The position numbers and the translations under genes were made by a program. Below, piece by piece: positions 47,394-57,240 of a DNA stretch of 64,000 nucleotides (positions are counted from its first letter, which is position 1; each line of letters opens with the position of its first letter). Under the pieces are notes generated by a model. That model was not told the origin of the DNA. It saw nothing but the letters and a program-made list of their open reading frames with translations, and made no database searches. Origin of the DNA: Adiantum capillus-veneris (taxonomy: Eukaryota > Streptophyta > Polypodiopsida > Polypodiales > Pteridaceae); NCBI GenBank assembly GCA_014529385.2, contig CM043961.1, positions 16,102,478 to 16,166,477 on the forward strand. The letters are read 5' to 3'.

Positions 47394-47719
47394 TTACCCA
47401 TTGCCAACTAGAGCTCCCTCCATGTTTGCATCAACCTCCTGTGCAGGTTTTGGTGGCTTCTTCCGCTTCACCTTTCCAAACTTCATGTGTTTGAACATTA
47501 CCCAAACCAATCGTGATTCATACCTTGGGCCTTGTTCTATAACCGTCATATCGTCCAACTGTTCATGACCATTGGAACTATCAGAGACCAAGTCATGGAC
47601 GCAAAAAGTATCTCATGCAACTGATGCACCCTTACCATGGAAATGACTTTATCAATCATCTTTCCTTCTTCCCGTCTGTCTGCCTCCTCCTCAATGAAAC
47701 CTTTGTAATTGGCCACAAA
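47394..47719 (-). CDS. IF-3-like, terminal exon with apparent one-base deletion
   Basis: Acceptor TTTGTTTGCAG then TTTGTGGCC. Frame 0 reads FVANYKGFIEEEADRREEGK and MIDKVISM. The downstream match (NGHEQLDDMTVIEQGPRYE, then VWVMFKHMKFGK and a Lys/Pro-rich tail to the stop at 47394) is one frame over. The exon is 326 nt; 327 would be open. The CTTTTT run near 47597 is the likely site. Confidence 0.75.
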
Positions 47720-49042
47720 CTGCAAACAAAGACAGAGATATTATCAATACTAGCAAGTGCTATGTTACTGTCATAAACATCGCATCCCATTGCCTCCTTG
47801 GTTCCCTATCACCCATCCTTGCATGGATATTTGCATGATTCACTGTACTATGTACGAGTAAGAAAGTATGTTAGTTCTGCATGCATGTGTAGGTGTCAGG
47901 CAGAGGGCATACTCTGTGCAAATGCGGGTGTGATCCAGGCATCTCTCCTCAGTTGCTCACATTTCATCATTAAGTTTTCTTTTTCTCTGTTGTTCCATTC
48001 AGGCTTCTTTAACAGATTTTCTTTTCCTCAATTTTCTTCTATAACAGCTTCTCACGCAGGCTTTTCAGCTATCTACAGCTTTTGCATACGAAGTAGAGAG
48101 CAAGGTCAGGCTCTCTGCAAATACCTTTTTTGTGCAAAACTCCTTCAGAACTGAGATACAGATTTTTGAAGTATAGAACTTTGCGGTCTTTAACTTGTGT
48201 CATGCAGTAGTACAAACTTGAAAGCATCCTCTTCTCATGTGCACTCTAGCAGCAAGGATATAATCATTCTCGAAAGCATGATCAGCACTGGAACAAAATT
48301 TGGACAAACAGTAGGAGGACCTCTCACCGAAAGAGCTGTTTGTGTCAGAAACTTTGCAAGCAGTCATAAGGAAGAAAATCACCGGAACCTTAATACCCAT
48401 TTGACATTCCTTTGCCTCCAGTTGACTCTAAATTGAAGTTCTCAGAAAGTCAGGTGGCTTTGTTTAGCATGGAGAAAGAGTCGTTGTGTTGTGTAATACC
48501 AGATTTATACATGCTTTTGGGGTCTATAATGGGCTGCACAGAATGCCTTGTTAGAAAGTTCCTCTTATGTCTGATAATTGATACATGTATTGCCATGATC
48601 CAGTAATGAAGATTGTCAGACATCGTTAAACATAAATGGCCCACCCCGCATTGGTTACTGTGAAGCAATTTCCTAAACATATTTGAGAGCATTTTCCCAT
48701 GCTTGCAGATTCTTTGGGGATAGTCAACTGCTCTCCAACTTCCAAGACCTAGACAGGAATACTCTTAGTCTCCTCCCTAAGACCTACAGTGGCTTTTTAC
48801 CCTGCTCATGTGTCTACTTGGCTAGGTTTTCTCGCGCAAATAGTTCTCCATATACTCGCAAGACTTCTACCTCGTCTGCCACTGGAGCTTATGTTACTGT
48901 AAGGACGTGCTGCTAAGAATGCTGTTAATGAAAAACTAAAACGAAAAAATACTAGGTTTTACGGCTCGGAAAAAGTTTCAATATTATAAACTAATTGAAA
49001 CCATTCCATTGCAATACAAAGAGGTGAAATAAATGAGAATAC
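47720..49042 (-). other. Intron of the IF-3-like gene (1323 bp)
   Basis: Bounded by GTATTC and TTTGTTTGCAG on the minus strand. Small frames on either strand within it (for example 48683-48916 plus) have no recognised domain and are not called. Confidence 0.7.
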
Positions 49043-49111
49043 CTTTACTTTATATCCTCGCTCCAAAAACTGCTTTGCCTTCTGCACTTTCATTTTGAGG
49101 TCTTTTGGCTC
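49043..49111 (-). CDS. IF-3-like, exon b (23 codons)
   Basis: Acceptor TCTTTTGTAG then GAGCCAAAAGAC; donor AAAG followed by GTATTC (an alternative donor GTAAAG lies six bases earlier). Encodes the helix EPKDLKMKVQKAKQFLERG and YKVK, the signature helix of the IF-3 C-terminal domain. Confidence 0.82.
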
Positions 49112-49207
49112 CTACAAAAGAATTAAGCCTACATATTCGATACAGATCTCATACTAAAAATCTGTTTACAAAAAAACAAGGATACAAGGTTAAGTGAAGC
49201 ATCTCAC

Positions 49208-49261
49208 AGTTTTTGCACTGTATCGTAGTTCCTTAACTTCATTTAACTTAGCTGCAGCACC
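49208..49261 (-). CDS. IF-3-like, exon a (18 codons)
   Basis: Acceptor GAATTTCAG then GGTGCTGCAGCTAAG; donor ACT followed by GTGAGATG. Encodes GAAAKLNEVKELRYSAKT, the start of the IF-3 C-terminal domain. Both borders are in phase 0. Confidence 0.8.
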
Positions 49262-49383
49262 CTGAAATTCCGTAGTTGCAATAAGTAATCAGCATTCAAT
49301 AGCATTCAAAAGATAAATCGCAATCATATCTGTTTAATATGTAGATAAACTGCAAACATGAATAGTGTTTTATAAAAAAACAA

Positions 49384-52300
49384 TTAAGAAGCATCAAATC
49401 TAATTCCAATATCATGTGATGTAGTATGTGTATGGCTGATGAGTGACTCTCGATGCTCCAAAATTGTAGTGATGAGAGTCGCAATGGAGAGCCCACACTT
49501 TGGCTGGGAGAGGAAAGTGTGTAGGTCTAAGTTATGGCTGAAAATGTGAGAGAAGCAAGTTCGGATGTGATCAAAAGCTGAGCACTCTAGTAGTGTGTGG
49601 TACTCATACTCTCGAACTTGCAGTGAGCATAATGTGCACAATCGATTTGACTCTTCTCCATTGCCCCAACGCCCTATCTCGCATTGAAGGAAATGGGAGC
49701 TAAGCCGAATTGCTGCGATAGTGCGTACCGCGGACAAGGGAATAGGCTCAAGCATGTAAGTGTGAGTACGGTTTCCTCTCTCAGCGAAGAACATGGTTTT
49801 GTAGTTGGGGGCAATATAGGTGGTGTAATGTATGAAGCGTGACCCATCGGATTTCTCCCAAGCCGTAATACATTGGCGTTGTAGAAAAGCTTCATTCACT
49901 TGAGAGTCAATTGAAGCATCATGTAGCAAGTGTAATGCATCCCATCTCCCAAACCACTTCTTTATGTCTTGCATCCATCCCGTGCTCAAGATCTTGCTTT
50001 TATGCGTCTTTTGAACTTTTTTGCTTGCTTCCCATGCAATTGTAGGAAGTCGATGTGAGGGGTTTTGACGCATCTTTATCATGTACTCCACAACCCTTTC
50101 CATGCCCATAACCTCAATTGGAAGAGATCCCGACTCAAGAAGTAGGAGCATATATGGTGTTTGTGTCTTAACTTGGAGAAAGTTTGTAAGAAAACGCTTT
50201 TGGACATTCTCAAACTCTTTCCAAGTAGACTTTGAGATGCTCCCGCCCCACACTTCAACTCCATAAAGAAGAACCGGTGTCACCAATGCATCAAAAAGAT
50301 ACTTCTTGAGAACCCAACACTTGATGTTTCCCACATTACACGTGTTCTCAAATGCATAATATGCTCTCTTTCCCGCTTCCAAACGACGCATAGCACATTC
50401 ATGCCACTTGTGATTGGATAGAACCTCAAGGCCAAGGTACTTAAAGCTCTCAATAACTTCAAGTGTCTCGTTGTTGTACACAATGCATGGCTTCTCCTTA
50501 TGGTTGGTTTTCACAAGCATAACCTTTGTTTTGGATTCATTTACAATCAGCCCACTATGCAAGCAAAAGTTCTCAAGGACAACCATAAGCTTTTGTGCAT
50601 CTTCTAAAGTGTGTGCTAGAAGCACTACATCCGCATACAACAAAAGCATGATTACCACATTGCAAATAGTGACCTCTTCAATGCCTTCTTCTTGCATAAA
50701 GTCAAGTACCATTTGTTCCAATAGATCGATGCATAGACCAAAGAGAGTTGGTGACAATGGACATCCTTGTTTAACCCCAATAGTGCTTACAAAAATTTCT
50801 GAAATTTCTCTTCCCATGCGCAATTGACAAATCACCTTCTCATAGATTCGAAAAACCGCAAGCATAAACTCACTTGGCACTTGGAGTTCTTCCATCCTTC
50901 TCCATAAATTGTTACGTGAAATCATATCAAAGGCTTTTTTAAAGTCCACAAAACAACAATACAATCGTTTGCCTTTCAACCGACTTTCCTCCATGAGAAC
51001 ACGAAGAGTGACAAGATGATAAATGGTGCTATGGCATCGACGAAAACCCGCTTGTCCCTTTGCACGCTTGTCATTCTCTTCAACCCAATCACTCAATTTC
51101 ATCTCCATTATGTACCCAAACAACTTTGCCATAAGAGACCCAATCATTATAGTCCGGTAGTTGCTTACATTCTTTACATCCCCTCCTTTATGCAAAGGCT
51201 TAACCCAAGTAGTACTTCAATCATAAGGCATACCATGTTGAAGTGCAAGGTTGAACATATCACACATCCACTCATGGGTAAAATCTCCCGTCCATTTGAT
51301 CATCTCCGGCTTGATACCTTGAAGATCTCCCGCTTTGCGAGTGGCCAACTTTTCAAGCCCACCGCATACATCCTCAATAGTAAAAAAAGACGGCATACAT
51401 GGGAGTGAACCATAAAATGGCATTTTTTCAGTATTTGCTTGCTCATATAATTGCCTACAATGTGTGTACATATCCACTAGACTCAAGTTACCAAAATTCT
51501 CAACCCGCTTGCCTCTCAAGTTTCTCCAAAATCTTCCACATGCATGTGCCTTTTCTTGGACTTGTAATTCTTGTTGCTTTACTTCCCAAATTCTTCTCTT
51601 CTTTTGAATCAATGCCTTGTATGTATGCAAATGACTTTGATAGTTGTCTTTGTCCATAGTTGCATCAAGCTTTATCAAGGACTTTCGAACATCTTGACAT
51701 TCTTTATCAAACCACCTTTTGCGTGATCTATCTTTGTTGATACCATGGAGATGCTTTATGGCAAAGCATTCTTCCGCACAAGAACAAATAGCTTTCTTGA
51801 AAGCTTCCCATTTAGTTTCCAATGGTGCATCACATTGAAGCTTTGTCATCCATAATTTTTGCTCAACCATTTCAATGTACATTGGTGCCCGTTTGAAATC
51901 CATACATAGTGATAACTTCTCTTTCCTTTGGCTGAGATTATCATGCTTAGTTGCTTCTCCATATGAAAAGTCAATACATAAGGTGCGATGGTCGGATTCC
52001 GGAGTCCATTGACCAAACATAAAACTCTTTATGCGATACATGATGGCTTCAGAGAGTAGCATATAGTCAATCACACTATCCCCATTATGTCTCCTACGTG
52101 TAAATCCATTGGTTCCACTCCACAAAGACACACCATTGGCAATGAGCATACCCGTGCTATTACACATATGTAAAAGTAACTTTCCATAGTGATCCGGCTC
52201 TTTCTCATCCATTGAAGTACGATCATACAAGTGAACTTCCTCCAACTCCCTTGAAATGTATGGCATATCAAATTGTTGAGTATCATGTTGCAATGTTTTT

Positions 52301-52785
52301 GTGCGAGCATTCATATCCCCAAATACAATAACATCACCTTCACCTTTGAAATAAGCAATGTCCTCTTCCAAATCAGAAAATGGTTGATCTCTATCCATGC
52401 ATGCATAAAAGGGAGAATCATGATGAAGAATGTAGCAACCGGCTACAAAAATGGGTGCTCTTTTTGGTGTCATAATTTTCAACCATACATAACGTTTGTA
52501 CTTGTCATCTTTCACAATTGATACAAAATCTTCCAATCCTTTCTTAACCATACATGCTAACCCTCCTTGTCCTCTTCGTTGCTTGAGATTCTTTGACCAC
52601 ATCAATGAATGTACATTGTAATCCTCCAAGCCATTAATCCTTTGTGTATCATGCTCCCAAGTTTCAACAAGAAGTACAACATCGGCTTTGCTTGTTAGTT
52701 CGTCAATGCCAACCCCCGCATTCCATGGGTATCCATTACAATTCCAAAAGCATATTTTCAATTGTAACTCGGTCTCATAGGTCAC
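49384..52785 (-). pseudogene. LINE-F ORF2: AP endonuclease and reverse transcriptase, one nonsense codon, catalytic Asp lost
   Basis: The endonuclease has every signature: CFWNCNGYPW, VVLLVETW, VAGCYI, IVFGDMNART, SVIDYMLLS and ESDHRTL. A TGA at 51217-51219 follows GMPYD, and the same frame continues at once with STTWVKPLHKGGD. The RT has NYRTIMIGSLMAKL, QAGFRRCHSTIYH, FVDFKKAFDMI and GVKQGCPLSPTLFG. Its polymerase motif reads LLLYADVVLLA: one of the two Asp codons expected in YADD is missing in frame. The C-terminal knuckle is CTLC-x9-H-x4-C near 49600. Apart from these two lesions the 3.4-kb frame is open. Confidence 0.93.
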
Positions 52786-52895
52786 GCATCCCTATTTGCT
52801 TGAGAGACTTGCCTCCTCCTTGGGCACATTTTCTTCATGAGAGATCTCCTTGTTTTATTATTCTTTTCCTCATATGCCTTGCGACGCATATTTTG

Positions 52896-53741
52896 TTACT
52901 TAATAGTGCGATCTTCACATACAAAACATTTTGTATCCCTCAAATAGATCCAACTATTATCAAGGATAATCTTTCGCTTGGTCTCATCCGGCATGGTGCA
53001 TACAATTGGCCGTTCTCCCGAGCGAGGAGCTCCTTGCTTCCCCACTCTATGTGCTCCATAGACCATAACTCCGGACATGTCAAAGTGGGTTTTGAAGAAA
53101 TCTTCAATAACAATGGCAAGAGAAGGAGGTGTCTCTAACTTCTCTTCGGAAATTCCACGAATAACAATGTTCTTGGAACGTCGCTCTCGTTCCTTCAACT
53201 CCTCCACATCCACATTCTCAACATTTTTTGTTTCAACCATAGCTTGCATGAGTGAGGAATTAGAAACCACATTGCTACCACATACATCAGCCCAAGACTT
53301 GTTTGTGCATACATTTTTCATGTCGCATACATCCCGGCTCATAGTGTCAAATTTCTCCTCTTTCAATACATGGTCATGCTCTACTTTGCTCATCCGCTCC
53401 TTCAAAGCATTCAAGTCCACAAGAGAGCGTTTACATTCCTTGACTTCCTCTTCAAGTTGCATCAAACGTGTTGTTTGCATCTCAAGTGTCCTCTTGAGAT
53501 TCTCATTCTCAACCACAAGTACCCTTAGTGTGCCATTCTCCATTGCAAGTGCTCGTAAGTCTTCGCCTTGTTTGTTTACGGTCTCTTGCAATGATACCAA
53601 GTACGCCATGATCATGGTTTCCGATGTCGTTGGTTGGGTGGTTGTGCTGCTATCTCCACACTTAGGAGATTTTGGATCATTTTCCACAATGGTTGTGGAC
53701 CTTGTTGAAGAAGAAGAACCCTTGCGAGTGCCGGAAGACAT
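52896..53741 (-). CDS. LINE-F ORF1: coiled coil plus RRM-like RNA-binding protein
   Basis: An intact 281-codon frame from the ATG at 53741. A Ser/Thr-rich head (MSSGTRKGSSSSTRS) is followed by a long heptad-patterned coiled coil at residues about 45-135 (ETVNKQGEDLRALAM, ENLKRTLEMQTTRLMQLEEE). The RRM-like part begins ERRSKNIVIRGISEE, with VYGAHRVGK and ERPIVCTMPDETKRK, matching the RRM and C-terminal domains of L1 ORF1p. It ends 110 bp before ORF2. The predicted role is trimeric RNA binding and chaperoning for the LINE particle. Confidence 0.88.
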   Translation of the reverse strand: MSSGTRKGSSSSTRSTTIVENDPKSPKCGDSSTTTQPTTSETMIMAYLVSLQETVNKQGEDLRALAMENGTLRVLVVENENLKRTLEMQTTRLMQLEEEVKECKRSLVDLNALKERMSKVEHDHVLKEEKFDTMSRDVCDMKNVCTNKSWADVCGSNVVSNSSLMQAMVETKNVENVDVEELKERERRSKNIVIRGISEEKLETPPSLAIVIEDFFKTHFDMSGVMVYGAHRVGKQGAPRSGERPIVCTMPDETKRKIILDNSWIYLRDTKCFVCEDRTIK

Positions 53742-53894
53742 TGTATGTAAAATAGGAGATGAGAATCAATTTTGTTGAACCTGTTCACTTCGGAAATGCT
53801 GCTACAGAAACGCCTTCCATAACTCTGAAAATTTCTGTCTTTACATCAATGCGTAGAGGACTGCTGTCTACTAGATCAAAAAACGGCTGCGTTT

Positions 53895-53932
<38 letters not shown>

Positions 53933-53933
<1 letters not shown>

Positions 53934-54190
53934 TTTTTTAACGTCTATAAGAGGCCGAAATCGGCCTATGAGACAAATCAAAGTACATGGGGTAGGTGTG
54001 CTCTGTGTTTCCGTAAAGGATAAAAGATACAAAAGTAAAAGTAACTATCCTATGTAATGGTTGAGGGAGGAGGGGAGTGATACAAGGGTTGGGGGTGGAG
54101 CTCCAAAAACTGAGGAAAAGATGCAATACAATCATGACAAATGCTATCATATCTCAAACTCCATCCAGTCCCATAATCAGGGAAGCGTCA
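53933..54190 (-). mobile_element. Short family II LINE 3' end (5'-truncated)
   Basis: A T run (53933-53939) is the poly-A of a minus-strand element. The next bases AACGTCT, GGCC and CTATGAGAC match the LINE-E 3' UTR in reverse complement. Only about 0.25 kb is present, so it is a heavily truncated insertion or remnant between LINE-F and gypsy-2. Confidence 0.5.
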
Positions 54191-54212
54191 GCTCCTTATA
54201 GGCTAGGGATCT

Positions 54213-54680
54213 GTGAATAACCAACGGGTGTTGACCGTCTATGACCCTGGATCGACGGACACCTTCATCTCACAGGAAACTGCACGACGCTTGGGCCTCA
54301 CACCGGCTCCGCTTGGAACTCCGGCCACTTTTGGATCCGCATTCGAGGAGTTGACTACCAATGCAACTCCCATGCAAGGACAGCTCAATCTTCGGATTTT
54401 TGAGCACAAGGACCGCGAATGCTTTTTGATGGCACCCATCGAAGGATGTGATATCATCTAGGGTATGCCATGGAACTACCATATGCAAACGATCCCGGAT
54501 TATGTAGAAAAGACCCTCGCTTTTGAGCATGAGGGCAAGAACATTAAATTTTTTGTTGATGCAAGGGATTGGCTATTCCCTATTGTAAGCCATATCTCCA
54601 TTAAGAAGGAAATAGAGAAGTGTGCTTCTGCTTGCTTAATTTTTGCACGTGAAAATGATAAAACTAATGAGGGTTAGCTC
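54213..54680 (+). pseudogene. Gypsy-2 aspartic protease remnant
   Basis: VLTVYDPGSTDTFIS contains the D-x-G active-site motif. LMAPIEGCDII is the second conserved block and is followed by a TAG at 54461. The same frame then runs from GMPWNYHMQTIPDYV to 54677. It is homologous in layout to gypsy-1 (FFDPGAKANFIS, MPLEGCDALLGIPW). Confidence 0.85.
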
Positions 54681-54686
54681 TCTAGT

Positions 54687-55583
54687 TTGGAAATTAAACG
54701 TTTTCAATTTCTTTATACTTTTCCATTTCTTGAAAAGTATAAAGATTGCTTCACGAATACTCTGCAAGATGAGCTACCTCCGGAACGTTCGGAAGATCAT
54801 CGCATTGATCTCGTACTTGGTAGCTCTCCCCCAAACCAACCCCCTTACACGGTTAGTCTTGCTCAGCAAGAGAAAATTTTGAAAGCAAGTCAACGAGCTT
54901 CTGGAAAAAAGTCTAGTATGACCAAGTACTTTGCCTTACTGCTCTCCAGTTTTATTGGTGCGGAAGAAGGACGGCATGTTTCGAATGTGCAGACTATCGA
55001 TCTCTAAACAAGATCACTATCAAGAATCGCTTTCAGATTCTTCGGATTGATGATATTCTCGACAAATTGCAGGGTGCTTAGTCGCATTGACTTAAAAAGC
55101 GGATACAATTACACATAGCCCCTGAGGATGTCCATAAGGCTGCCTTTTGCACAACCTTTGGACTTCGTGAATTTTTGGTAATTCCTTTCGGCTTGGTCAA
55201 TGCTACTGCCACAAAATTAAATGATAGATCAAATTTTCAGCCCACGCCGAGCATTTACAGGAGTGTTCTTTGATGACATACTCGTCTTTTCGAAGACTGA
55301 GGAGGAACATCGGAAGCACTTAGACATAGTGTTTCAGGAATTGCGAAAGCATGAGTTGCATGCGAACGCATAGAAGAGTGAGTTCTTTATCACTGAGATA
55401 CACTATCTCGGTCATATAGTCTCACACAACCAAGCGAGTATGGATTCTGCAAAGATCCAGGTCGTACAAGATTGGCCAACTCCCGCTACGATACATGATG
55501 TACGAAGCTTTAAGGGATTGTGTTCCTATTATTGAAGATTTATTTGAGGCTTTGCTCAAGTAGCAGGACCACTCCATGACCTA
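54687..55583 (+). pseudogene. Gypsy-2 reverse transcriptase remnant
   Basis: Opens with LPPERSEDHRIDLVLG and PPYTVSLAQQEK, then breaks into many frames. Recognisable pieces are an IDLKSGY-like stretch near 55085, a FGLVNAT-like one near 55190, the catalytic VFFDDILVFSKTEEE near 55265, LGHIVSHNQ near 55410 and ATIHDVRSFKGL near 55490. At least five indels or stops. It ends at GPLHDLT where the MITE is inserted. Confidence 0.85.
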
Positions 55584-55717
55584 ACATGGAACATAGCAGC
55601 TATAATACACGTACTTTATTTAGAATACGAGACGTCCCGTATTGAAACGTATAGTACGTCTCATAACGTTTTTTTGCTCACAATGTATTCTATTCTAATG
55701 TCTTTTGCTAGTTGATC

Positions 55718-56447
55718 CATAGTTACCCAGAACGCGGAACGGGAACGGCGACGGAATCCCCGCGGAACGGGGGAACGGCTAGGGGTCCAGAACGGAAACA
55801 GCGCGGAACGGGAGGTTAAAAAACACCCAAATAGTGCATTTTTTAGCTCCTTGTGTTTAAATACAAGGAGTATTAGAGTGCTTTGACTCTAATACTCACA
55901 AAAAACTCGTTTTGAAGACCATTCAACCTTGCTATGACTAGATGAAGATGAGAGAGAGAGAGAGAGAGAGAGCTTGAGAGAGTGAGAGGGAGAGACTCGA
56001 GAGAGTGAGAGGGAGAGGGAGAGATTTGAGAGAGTGGGAGGGAGAGGAAGAGAGCTTGAAGGCTTGAAGCCTTGAGCCTTGAGAGAGTGAGTCTTGAGAG
56101 GGAGAGATCTTGAGAGTGTGAGAGGGAGAGAGCTTGACCCTTGAGGATTAGCTTGTGGAGAGAAAGGGGGAGGGGGGTGCATTTTATGAGTCCTTGAGGC
56201 CTTGCACACTTCAAAAAGAAGCCCAAACATTTACTTCAATTTTTCCAATTTTTGCCAAATTTGTTTGTAGCCGTTGGCCGTTCCAAGGGCATTCCGGAAC
56301 ATTCCGGGGGCGTTCCGGAACGGCCATTCCGGTTTGCACTGGTCACCTGGAACGTCAGACGTTCCGGGACGTTTCGGAACGTTCGGGAAGGGAACTGCCC
56401 CCCGGAACGCCGGAACGGGGGCTAGGGGGCGTTCCCCGGTAACTCTG
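55718..56447. mobile_element. Inner 730-bp hAT-like non-autonomous element with GGAACG-rich ends
   Basis: Ends CATAGTTACC and GGTAACTCTG (reverse complement CAGAGTTACC) form a 10-bp inverted repeat with one mismatch. The perfect 8-bp duplication AGTTGATC flanks it (55710-55717 and 56448-56455). The matching empty site in MITE copy 1 is AATTGATC (4317-4324). About 90 bp at the left and 170 bp at the right are packed with GGAACG / CGTTCC words. The middle holds a GA-rich minisatellite. It encodes nothing. Confidence 0.92.
55948..56150. repeat. GA-rich minisatellite inside the inner hAT-like element
   Basis: A short pure (GA)n is followed by about seven variable units built on CTTGAGAGAGTGAGAGGGAG, including the short CTTGAAGC/CTTGAGC variants. 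Leu/Ser-rich frames on the minus strand are its translation. Confidence 0.85.
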
Positions 56448-56667
56448 AGTTGATCAAGTGTGTTTTAGAGCTTCATGATGCTTGTTTATGTATGCTATGA
56501 TTAAACATTGAAGAGGCATTGAGGAGGTGCATGACCCGCTTCATTTGTCCTAAAAGTATCATATCTAAAAAAGTTGATGTATTTTAATTTTGGTTCTCAA
56601 AAATACGTGTAATACGCGTATTATACACCGCGTATTAAACGTCCTGTACCGTACCGTGGCTGCTATG

Positions 56668-57240
56668 ACAAGGAAGAAGATCCCTTTCAAATGGGGATCG
56701 AGACAACAAGGTGCCTTTGATAGGCTAAAGTATCTATTAAGCCATGGACCTATTTTAATAGTACCAGACTTAAGGAAACCATTCAAGGTTCACTGCGACG
56801 CTTCAAGTGATTGCATAGGTGCAGTGCTTAACCAAGAAGCCCATGCGGTGGCTTATGAAAGTAGATGGCTTAAGGATGCAGAATTGCATGCCTCGATCTA
56901 CGAGAAGGAACTTATGGCTATGATCAACACCTTGCCTACCTTGAAGCATTACCTTCTAGGAGCGGATTCTGTGATTAAAACCAATCATTAGAGTTTGCAG
57001 TATTTCCTTACGCAAAGGAAATTATCTGAGAAGTAGATGAGATGGGCTAACTTTTTGTCCATGTTTCACTTCCAGATTCTTCATACGGCTAGGAGCAAGA
57101 ATGTGGCTACAGACGCATTGTCTAGACGGCCTAGGGTGAATGCAGTTACTTCTGTATATCACCAAGAACTGAAATCACTTCCTAATTTGTATCCGAACGA
57201 CCCAAACTTCTCCATTTGGAGCAAGTTAGAGAACAAATAG
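56668..57240 (+). pseudogene. Gypsy-2 RNase H
   Basis: Reads RKKIPFKWGSRQQGAFDRL, VPDLRKPFKVHCDASSDCIG (first acidic site), YEKELMAMINTLPTLKHYLL, then KTNH where gypsy-1 has QTDH (the catalytic Asp replaced by Asn), a TAG at 56991, QYFLTQRKLSEK and NVATDALSRRP. It ends with a stop at 57240 inside the tandem duplication. Inactive. Confidence 0.9.

Larger units (their letters stand above)
47394..49261 (-). pseudogene. Organellar-type translation initiation factor IF-3-like gene, 3' exons only
   Basis: The only host gene recognised. Three minus-strand exons with consensus splice borders encode the end of the IF-3 linker and most of its C-terminal domain: KLNEVKELRYSAKT, EPKDLKMKVQKAKQFLERGYKVK, then FVANYKGFIEEEADRRE and DDMTVIEQGPRYESRLVW. 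The order and motifs match bacterial and plastid/mitochondrial IF-3 (KEIRL..., KFLEKGDKVKV..., VEQ.P...). IF-3 keeps ribosomal subunits apart and helps select the initiator tRNA in organelles. The N-terminal exons and transit peptide are not visible: LINE-F begins 120 bp upstream. The last exon needs one extra base in a T run (about 47597) to stay in frame, so this is a pseudogene, a truncated gene or an assembly error. Confidence 0.82.
49384..53932 (-). mobile_element. LINE-F: family III LINE, the least decayed element here
   Basis: About 4.5 kb on the minus strand with two long frames: ORF1 (281 codons) and ORF2 (about 1133 codons with one internal stop). The 5' UTR is about 190 bp and begins in a (CT)n tract on the element strand ((GA)n at 53898-53931). 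I could not find a poly-A tail or target-site duplication at its 3' side near 49380. Confidence 0.88.
55592..56667. mobile_element. hAT-like MITE copy 2, containing a second hAT-like element
   Basis: Termini CATAGCAGCT and (reverse complement) CATAGCAGCC are flanked by ACATGGAA (55584-55591) and ACAAGGAA (56668-56675), an 8-bp duplication with one mismatch. Without the inner element and its duplication it is 338 bp and matches copy 1 at 4179-4530 (352 bp). The gypsy-2 reading LHDLT is interrupted exactly here and resumes with RKKIPFKWG. No transposase. Confidence 0.9.

Noticed and set aside
47577-47634. A 58-nt intron (GTAAGG...CTGATAG) in the last IF-3 exon
   Set aside because: The signals look plausible, but removing it leaves the next codons out of frame with the IF-3 match (a stop follows within five codons), and it would be very short.
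48683-48916. 77-codon plus-strand frame inside the IF-3-like intron
   Set aside because: No recognisable motif and no splice or promoter support. It lies within a well-bounded intron on the other strand.
49384-52785. RT-containing defence system or other domesticated RT
   Set aside because: Endonuclease, RT motifs and C-terminal knuckle are those of ordinary LINEs. The catalytic motif is broken and nothing suggests cellular co-option.
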